Shown one piece after another: positions 56,358 through 64,000 of a DNA stretch of 64,000 nt. Under the pieces are notes generated by a model that saw nothing but the letters and a program-made list of their open reading frames with translations, did not search any database and was not told the DNA's origin. How positions within the stretch are numbered: position 1 is the stretch's first letter; each line of letters starts with the position of its first letter. This DNA is from Steromphala cineraria (Eukaryota > Mollusca > Gastropoda > Trochida > Trochidae): contig OU744726.1 of the NCBI GenBank assembly GCA_916613615.1, positions 15,875,515-15,939,514 of the forward strand, given 5' to 3'. The translations under genes and the position numbers were made by a program.

Positions 56358-57420
56358 CAATAAAAAAATGATATTTTGCCCTAGGGCAACATATGAAAAA
56401 TATGAACCTCGATAAGACTGCCCTCGTAGGTAATAAGTAGTGTTTATGAAACCTATAAAAGCTGTCATATTCCATCCTAAGTAAGAGACTTCCAAAAGAA
56501 ATACCCCTTCTCTAACTGTCCCTATAAATACAACTCAGTTTCTATGTACTCTTCATCCCACAGTATTCATGGAACAATCGCGCTCATCAGCACAGTGTCG
56601 AACTGTTTGCAGCCAATCAGTCCACCATGCTTCTCTGCTACGAGACTTATTACTCGAGCTGTCAAAACAATACGCTGACCCTTGTGTTACCAATCACTGC
56701 CCACCCTACCGTTAGGCGCTGACAGCCAGTGGTCACTCGGTCACTCCATCCTGAGTAATTCCTCATCATATTGGTTTATCGTCATATTGGTGACTTTGAA
56801 TAGTTGTTGACGTAACAGACTCTGCTTCATCCCTGGCATCAGTCTGTCTCTTCATTCATCTGTCCATCTGTCCCTAGATAATTTTGGGTTTTTGACTCCT
56901 TTTCAAGATCAACTGACTCTAGAACCCTGAAATCTTGTGAACAGACTTCTTGGCCAATACTTTAGTGATATGGTTAATAGGCAAGCCTCAAAAGGGCCAT
57001 AAGGGCTACATCCTTTTTCCTTTTTCTCCCCTGAAGCAAAAATAAATCCTAATCCTATTGTGAATTGGCATGATACATTATAATTTCCAATTCCAATAAA
57101 CAGTTTTCTCTAGCATTTATTGCTGCATCATCTTATAAACATTTAAGAGGGGCATCGGCTTCAAATAGTAATTTGAAAACTTAAGATATTCTAGAACTTA
57201 CAGATCAGGAATAAGTTATCGATACTCATTTCAGGATTAACATAGTTAAAGAACATATCAAATCCTGTTACTTTGTTATCACACTACCTGCCATAGTACA
57301 ATTCCTTTACTTTTTTAGTAGAGTCCTATGGGAAATTTGAACCTGCACCGGAGGCAAGAAAAAATTGTACTATTGCAAAAAGTATAACCCTAAATATATA
57401 TAGAGGATGTCAGTCTTTTC

Positions 57421-57514
57421 TTGACTTATAATGTTTATCTCATCAAATGAGGTAAAAAGTTCACATTTTCACAAGTGGCGCATGAGATGAGATAAACATG
57501 ATATTTGTCTAGAA
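57421..57514. repeat. Foldback element 2
   Basis: TTGACTTATAATGTTTATCT...CATC (57421-57444) pairs with GATGAGATAAACATGATATT...(57486-57514). It is followed at 57585-57650 by GTGACGTCATAGG, TTACGTCAG, ATGATGTCAAAC and TTGACGTCACTC. Confidence 0.65.
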
Positions 57515-57885
57515 TCGACAGATATTCTTTTAATTTTCCCAAAAAAAAGCTTGGAAGAGGCAGTCGCTTCGATAACAGTGTGACGTCATAGGAGAATTTG
57601 TTACGTCAGACCTTTTTCATGATGTCAAACTCTTGAACTTGACGTCACTCGAGAGGTGATAATCTTTATCGTCACTCATTGTAGCCAGACAATGTTACAT
57701 TTATTGACTCTCTAAGCGGATAGTATCTATCTAATCATGCAGTAATATGTGGTATCTCCGATATTGACCCCTTCCAAACCAATATCATTCTTTGTAACCA
57801 ATTATAGTTCCTGGAAGTCTGCTACTCTGGAATGGTTCAGCACTTGAACCAATGGTAAATGGTTGAGTATTTATTGTCTCAACAG

Positions 57886-58057
57886 GCAAGATCAAGGGGA
57901 GATAACTGTCTCAAAGTCTCGGGACGGCCACAGAACAACTACCAGATCAGCTCAACATGGAGCAAAGAATTCTGGGATAGGAAGACATGCATCGTCCAAA
58001 CCTGGCCGTAGCAATTCTCCAGTCTCGAGGTGTAAGAGAAGATCAGCTGATAATGAG
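57886..58057 (+). CDS. Second exon of the unrecognised gene
   Basis: 172 nt after acceptor TCTCAACAG, ending phase 0 at ...GATAATGAG before donor GTTAGT. It encodes a basic, Ser/Arg/Lys-rich, probably disordered stretch (QDQGEITVSKSRDGHRTTTR at the start, VSRCKRRSADNE at the end), as found in nuclear or chromatin-associated N-termini. Only the frame that matches exon 1 is open. The remainder of the gene must lie downstream. Confidence 0.6.
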
Positions 58058-58632
58058 GTTAGTAAAATTCAGAACTTTTCTGACATTGGTTTCTGAAGTT
58101 AGGATGCCATCTCTTAAAGTCTCTTACAAAATCTTGATGATATACATTACTGTTGTAATTTACTGATATGTGAGCAAACCATAGGCTAAAAATATTCAAA
58201 CAAATATTTGAGAAAGATACACTCGTGAAAGCATGTTACTGTACTTGGAATCAATCATATTATCTTGACGACAAATATAATTACCAATAATCTTTGGTAA
58301 GCGTGGTTATCTTTTTGAATACTGTTCGAATTTCATATACGTAAATCTTTCAATTAACTGCATGTTGTTTTTGAAGAGGTAAAATATTAGAAAATGTTTT
58401 TAAAATGTTGGTATATTTAGATATTAAATATTGTATGGACACTTTGTGGTGGTAAAATTATTACGACCACGTTTTACGTTTCATAAATAGTTTTAAATCA
58501 ACTGGCTGATTGGTCGACTTTTATAACTTCCGTTTTATTAGCCAATGAACAAACAATATCTCATTTTCTGTTTACACATCATGAAGCAAAAGTTGTTGAC
58601 TGAATGAATGTTCAATTTTTATCAGTTCTATA
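58058..58632. other. Predicted intron 2, first part
   Basis: AT-rich with no feature seen before foldback element 3. Confidence 0.35.
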
Positions 58633-58635
58633 TTG

Positions 58636-58781
58636 AGAATCTCACCCAAGTGTCTTCTGATATCAAATATATCAACACAAGTTGATAAAAGTAACAAATA
58701 TCCGAGGCTTGCCGAGAATATTTTACTTTTATCAACGAGTGTAAATATATTTGATATCAGAAGACACGAGGGTGAGATTCT
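58636..58781. repeat. Foldback element 3 (about 65-bp arms)
   Basis: 58636-58701 and 58718-58781 are inverted copies (AGAATCTCACCC...GTGTCTTCTGATATCAAATAT) around ATCCGAGGCTTGCCGAGA. A CRE-like cluster follows at 58870-59005 (GTGATGTCATAG, ATGACATCATAG, ATGACGTCATAAC, GTGACATCATTA, GTGATGTCAAAT). Confidence 0.85.
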
Positions 58782-59032
58782 ATTTTATCATCCAAAATCA
58801 TTTTTCATCACATTAGCATGAAAAATATACATCTTTGAACACTGCATAGCCCTAAATCTCCTAAACCAGTGATGTCATAGCATTGCGAAGTCGTCGTGTC
58901 AATGACATCATAGCATTGTGACATTGTTGTGCTTATGACGTCATAACATTGTGACATCATTACCGATGATGTAAAACGTTTGTGATGTCAAATATTTTCT
59001 GATTACAGGGCATTGTTCAAAATCTACTCCTA

Positions 59033-59068
59033 GGAGATATCGCTTGATCTGCCACAAGCGATATCTCC
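59033..59068. repeat. Perfect 14-bp palindromic hairpin
   Basis: GGAGATATCGCTTG (59033-59046) and CAAGCGATATCTCC (59055-59068) around an 8-base loop. It lies at the far end of foldback element 3; TTTTGGATGAT at about 59080 is inverted relative to ATCATCCAAAA near 58788, so 58636-59100 may be one larger element. Confidence 0.8.
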
Positions 59069-59956
59069 TTTGGAACAAAGTTTTGGATGATAAATCATTG
59101 TTTATGATTTATTTACCATTTGATTTTGTAACTATGACATTTACTGCTACTTGCAACCTGCTCGTAAATTTTACTTGCACTTGCTGAAATTAACTTGCAC
59201 AGTTGCAAGTTGTTAATGGCTAAATCAAACCCTGACTTAATATGATATAAATCTATTCTGATTAACCAGTTTTGCTCACAATTCATGTAATAATCATTTG
59301 GATAGTGCACATTTATTTTATACAACCATTCACAGACAAGAGTGCAAAGTGATTAAATTATTTAATTCTTAAAATTTGAAACCAAAAATGATTAATTCAG
59401 TAATCTTTTAAATATAAATCCGAACCAATTCTTTTTGTATATTTGAATGGAAGTTTCATTTTAACCAAAACATCAATATTACATGTTAAAAGGATTTATG
59501 CAAAATTGGAAATGGTTAAACGCATAAATGAACACTACAGAAACATATCCACTTTAACGTCATTTTTGCATAAATCATGCAATATTGGAAACTTTTTCAT
59601 TAGTACCACTCTCACCAGAAAAGCATGAATAAATACATCGGCTATGTTTTTAATGAAGCGAAGTCAATGAATATACAGTATTCCTCTAATATGAAGTGAT
59701 GAAGCAGCTATTGATTCTGTGTTGTACAAGAGCTGTTGAATATTTGAATATTTATGCAGTTGTATAATACTGCTCGGTAGTGGAGAGAATGGTGAAAAAG
59801 ACATATTGTTGAAAAGAGAAATGCAGGTTATTTATTCATGAAGAATCTATATATGTACGCAGTGCTGTGAAACTCCCGAGAATGTGTGATCCACATAGCC
59901 GTTGTGGGCAATCTTGGGAGAATGATATCCTAAGATATTGCCAATACAATCTGGAT

Positions 59957-60497
59957 ATTTAGCTCATCTGGCCTGTAAGGCCTGATGAGCTTATGGCAAG
60001 ACATGTTGTCCGGCGTCCGTCTGTCCGTAAAGTTTGTGCATTTTCGACTTCTTCTCCAGAAGCATAAGGCCTAGAAAGCTAAAACTTTGTGTACAGATTC
60101 CTTGACTAGTGAGCATTATAATTATAGCTTTGGTGGCTCTGTGGCCCCTAAAAAGGGCTGAGAAAACCTAGAAAAGCCCTAAAACCTTTTTTTTATTCAC
60201 TTCTCCAGAAGCAAAATGCAAAGAAAGCTGAAATTCTGTGTCAAGACTCCTACCGTTTTGTGACCCTATGGCCCCTAAAAAGGGTTTGAGAACCTTTTGA
60301 GCCTTTACCCTAAATTATCAATTGAATACTTTGAGCAATTTCAGTTTCTGAATTGGTAACTGGTACCTGAAATCACATTTATACCTATATATTTAATTTT
60401 GGGATAGTTTACACTGGCCCCTAGAAAGGGGGGAACCACATTAGCCACACCCTAAAGCAAAATTAGATATGAAGCCTGATTAGCTACAGAGCCAATG
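59957..60497 (-). mobile_element. GGACGGACGG-type dispersed element, minus-strand copy
   Basis: Inverse orientation of the elements at 8979 and 12340: it starts TTTAGCTCATCTGGCC, has the hairpin AGCTCATCTGGCC-TGTAA-GGCCTGATGAGCT, then GTCCGGCGTCCGTCTGTCCG, two or three body units (GACTTCTTCTCCAGAAGCATA) and ends with ATATGAAGCCTGATTAGCTACAG. Shorter than the 8979 copy. Confidence 0.7.
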
Positions 60498-60499
60498 GC

Positions 60500-63400
60500 T
60501 CTATTTTCATCGCATCCTTGACCACAAGGTATCAGTAATGCTGTTCTGCACAATCTTGGGAGGGTTATATCTGAAGAATGTGTCTGTTCACTCTGTTTTT
60601 CTTTCACCAAATGGTCAACATTAAGGAATGTATCGAGAGTATTTTGGCATTGGGAGAAAAATTTTGAGATAGTTACGTAACTGTACTACGGTACCTTAAA
60701 AAGCAGAATTTATGTTGAGTTAGTTTTACTTTAATTTTATTACTTTAATTTTTCTATTTTAGAAAATTGAGAGTTTTTCCTGAACAGACCTTTCTATGTC
60801 TTTACTATGTCATTATACAAATTTCACAATGTTAAGATAGTATTTTCTGTCTTAGAATATATATATTAATAAGATATCTTGAGATAGCTCTTGTATATTG
60901 GAACTGGTATCAAAAATCATAACTTGAAGATGAACAAATAATCTTCAGTTACAATAATTTAAATAATAAAGGAATCCTTAAAGAAAAATACAAAAAAGAC
61001 AATTCTAACAATATACAATATCTAAACACTTATTTTAATTTTATTAGTTGAGATTTATTTTTAAATTTTTTATTTAATGATAAACAGAAAATTCAGCTTC
61101 ATGCCACACTGAAATGAACATTAATCATGAATCATACAAAAAAAGCGTTTATCTCTAGAGGATATTATAGAAAATGAGCTCGAAGTAATTGTAAAGAAAC
61201 CGCGGACAATGCCATTATTATTGATCTTCTTTAATAATCGAGTATTGTTGGGTCGTCTAAAATACAAGTAAATAGGAGTCAATTGTCCAAATGTTGTGCT
61301 CAATACCATATTATGTTCAAAAGGACACTTGTTTCCATGATAATCAAAGGTTCAAGGCGGATTATTGGATTTCGAAAGCGCTGTTTAGGATTATTGTAGC
61401 ATTGAATACGTGATCAGCTAACATGGATGAAAGCTGGTAGCGTATAATACGCCAGAGAGATCTATTCAATCGATCTATATATGTTTGATAGGATTTATTT
61501 GGTTCTTTGTTTGCCAGCATGAATAGACCATGTTCATCACAATTGACTATTTGCTGTTAGTTCTATTTTTTATGTTTTCAATTTGCTATTTTTCAAATGT
61601 GTTTAAATAATCTAACATTTGATTCAAACTTTTTTTGCCATTTGATTCCTACATGTGGTTTTATTAATGAATTTACCAATTCAAAACATATCATTTGTAA
61701 TGAAATTCAAAGCAAATGTTTCACGACTCAATCAAGAAATTGGATGTATTGATACAATAGTGAACACATTCATTCAATGAACTTTTGTTTATTTGAAATG
61801 AATTTCAAAGCACACTAACTTTCAGTGAATAGTAGATATAATTATTAATGAACTGCTGCATCAATTGAAAACATCCTATTCAATTGAATTGAAAGTCAAA
61901 ACATGATGCGATGAACACTTTTATTCAAAAAGGGGAGCAAGTACAACATTATTGAATATTTCTGTCAATAAAAACAAAGCTTACCCTGCTCATTATACCT
62001 GCCAATCATTTAATTAATGTGTATGAAAAAAATTCAATTAGAAGAAATTTAAATTATTTCTTCACTGCAAACCATTTGAATTTTCTGTCAGGCTTGTGAA
62101 GAAAGCATTTTACAAATGTAGAAATTTATCTCATATTTGTTACAAGTGACTTTTGCAATTATTTATTTCTTAAGGCTGCTGGTATTTATTTTTTCTACTC
62201 ACCTCAGGAATTGATGTCCCAAATTTTCAGTTAAACCAAACTCTGTATTCTTTATATCAAATAAACCTTTTCATTACAAATGATCTGATCTGGTTAATAT
62301 TTGATGTGTGTAAAAGGTTCTCTTAGCCATTTTTGCAAAATGAATTCAGACGTATTTTTCAAATCCCATAGAATACAGAAGCTAAGAAGTGAAATTTATG
62401 TTTCAAATGATCCTCCATTTCTGTCTTCATCTGAACTTTATGGAGGTGTAAATGATTTCATCTACCTTGAATAAATGGTTTAGGAAGCACATAATAACAA
62501 GCCAATTTCTTGTTTGAAAATAATTTTTAATGTTAAAGTTTTAATTTCAGATATATGTTTTAAAAGTCACAACTCTTGCTAGAGCCTCCATTGTTTTTAA
62601 GCCTTTTAAGAATAATTAAATAGTCTTTTTGTTCTGTAGTTAATAGCATAACTAACTACTTTTTGAACCAAATTTCTTTTAAATGTGAAAGCTTTTCAGA
62701 GTTAATACAGTTCAAATTCTTCTTATGGTTTAATAATTGGTCATCACTGCAGCTGAGAAAATTCATAATTCTCAACAGAGGAATAATATCAGCACGTCAT
62801 ATGTTACATAATAAAGTCTTATCGATATGATCACTCAGAGATTTACTCCAGGGGATCTAACAGACTTACATGATCTGCATCGATTACGAATATATAATAC
62901 TCTTATTACCAGCGACTTTGCCATGCATGTTATGTAGAATTTTGGAAATGCGCCAGGACTGTATTTAAATTGGAACAAGAATACTTAATCAATTGTAACA
63001 ATGTCCTTGTTAGGATCAATATTTGATAGAGTGGTTCTATTGTTGATAGTATTTTCCAATTCAAAAGACCTGCTTGCAAAATGGACAATTGTTGGTTACG
63101 GCAGAATTATTGTAAATTTCAGGAGAAAGAGTTTCAGTTTAAAAGAATTTCTGAATGTCAAAAGAACAAATGTGATTATGGAATTATTGGCACAACTAAC
63201 ACTACCTCCTATATGCATTTAATCCACACTATTCTGTAATTACGATTTACAGGAAGTGCATCTTTTAAACAGGTGGTAATCTTTTATTGAATCCTTACTA
63301 ATGATCGACTATTCCTGCATAATCGGTAACCAATATATATATTGCTACGTCTGTTGCTTGCAAAGATTTTTAATTTCAATGTAACTTTCAGGTGAGTCTT

Positions 63401-63842
63401 AAAGAATTTCTAAATTTCAAAGAACAAATGTGGTTTTGATTCTTTGGTACAACTTAAACTAGCTCCTAAATACATTATTGTTCACTGACGCCGATAATGG
63501 CTGAAATATTGGCCTAGAGGCATAAAACAATAACTTACTCGCTCATTATTCTTCGCAAATTCTAAATGACCATTTGCAGGAATTGGAACTAATTTAGAGA
63601 AGTATATGGATATTCTTTGAATGGTTCCTTACTGATGATAAAGTATTCAAGTATATCATGTACGAAACAAAGAAAAGTCTGTCTTGCATAAAATACTTTT
63701 GCTCACAGGTTCATAAACTGATAGTGAATTTTGTTTCTGTGGTCAGATTTTGTAGAATGGAAAATCATCAGTCATTTTAAGAAGTTCTTTCAACTTCCTT
63801 CTTGCTAGATATAACATTTAAGTGAAGAGACTCATTTTCAAG
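60500..63842. other. Unassigned, presumably intron of the gene at 54965
   Basis: Very AT-rich. Short open frames (61121-61309 minus, 63001-63222 plus) carry no domain and no coherent splice context. Confidence 0.35.
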
Positions 63843-63950
63843 CAATCTATTGAATAACGGAATGAAGAAGTTGACTATCCAAGAACTTGATCACCTTAAT
63901 AATGTAGTCGCCTTGAGCATGTCTATGGACGTGGAAAAGGCGCAATATGA
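63843..63950 (+). CDS. Candidate downstream exon (low confidence)
   Basis: After acceptor CTCATTTTCAAG, one frame (one leading base) is open for 35 codons and reads MKKLTIQELDHLNNVVALSM with a following DVEKAQYE, a helical-looking peptide, up to a weak donor GTATGC at 63951. The required incoming phase (2) does not match exon 57886-58057 (phase 0), so at least one further exon would be needed. It could belong to the gene at 54965; there is a faint, unproven resemblance to coiled-coil kinetochore proteins. Confidence 0.25.
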
Positions 63951-64000
63951 GTATGCACATTATCATCATAGTTACCTCATTTTCACATATAAGCTTCTAA

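Larger units (their letters stand above)
55039..57885 (+). other. Predicted intron 1, hosting foldback elements
   Basis: Bounded by GTGAGTTT and TTGTCTCAACAG. It contains the foldback elements at 56071-56212 and 57421-57514 with their CRE clusters. A GC-richer segment at 56560-56720 begins after a good acceptor (CTTCATCCCACAG) and is open in all three frames for about 40 codons; it may be an alternative exon, but there is no decisive frame. Confidence 0.5.

Noticed and set aside
56560..56720. Internal exon after CTTCATCCCACAG
   Set aside because: All three frames are open over about 40 codons and end in nearby stops; the frame matching exon 1 stops before a usable donor. Possible alternative exon, not called.

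Overview
The window is animal nuclear DNA: AT-rich, intron-containing, with few coding exons and many transposable elements, foldback elements and tandem repeats. A mollusc, probably a bivalve, is the best guess. The evidence is an AIG1/GIMAP-type GTPase gene, repeats ending in GGACGGACGG / GATGAGCTAAAAAT, repeats rich in TGACCTTGACCTTTGACC, and G+A-rich SINE tails, all of which I associate with lophotrochozoan genomes. That assignment is recall and inference, not a database result.

Layout. 0.75-4.65 kb: two related LINEs nested in opposite orientations, the inner one with an open reverse-transcriptase ORF and a clear 16-bp target-site duplication. 5.9-6.4 kb: two long C tracts. 6.7-8.05 kb: a diverged AACGTT-rich satellite. 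8.98-13.1 kb: two copies of a GGACGGACGG-type element and a tRNA-derived SINE. 13.9-18.6 kb: TGACCTTGACC repeats, a ~1 kb inverted-repeat element and a LINE tail. 18.7-27.4 kb: two tandem copies of a non-autonomous Ty3/Gypsy-derived unit (LTR, gag remnant, internal minisatellite). 27.4-28.3 kb and 29.6-30.0 kb: 18-bp and 36-bp minisatellites. 30-36 kb: very AT-rich, with decayed LINE sequence. 36.2-40.3 kb: several inverted-repeat and foldback elements and a five-copy 165-bp tandem array.

The best gene is on the + strand at about 40.9-46.4 kb. The predicted coding exons are 41805-41811, 43453-44028, 44336-44895 and 45387-46421. They join with compatible phases into 725 residues: an N-terminal NZF/RanBP2 zinc finger with the residues used for ubiquitin binding, a disordered linker, a complete AIG1 GTPase domain and two charged coiled coils. 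A perfect palindromic NF-kappaB site (GGGGATTCCCC) lies about 105 bp upstream of a strong first donor site. An immune-type GTPase with a built-in ubiquitin-reading finger is the most interesting system in the window.

A second + strand gene starts at 54965. Two phase-matched exons (54965-55038, 57886-58057) encode a basic, Ser-rich N-terminus that I do not recognise, and the gene probably runs past the right edge. Its first intron and the region after exon 2 hold three foldback elements, each followed by a cluster of TGACGTCA-like (CRE) motifs. A possible minus-strand first exon lies at 35942-36110. A dead Tc1-like transposon is at 49981-51556.
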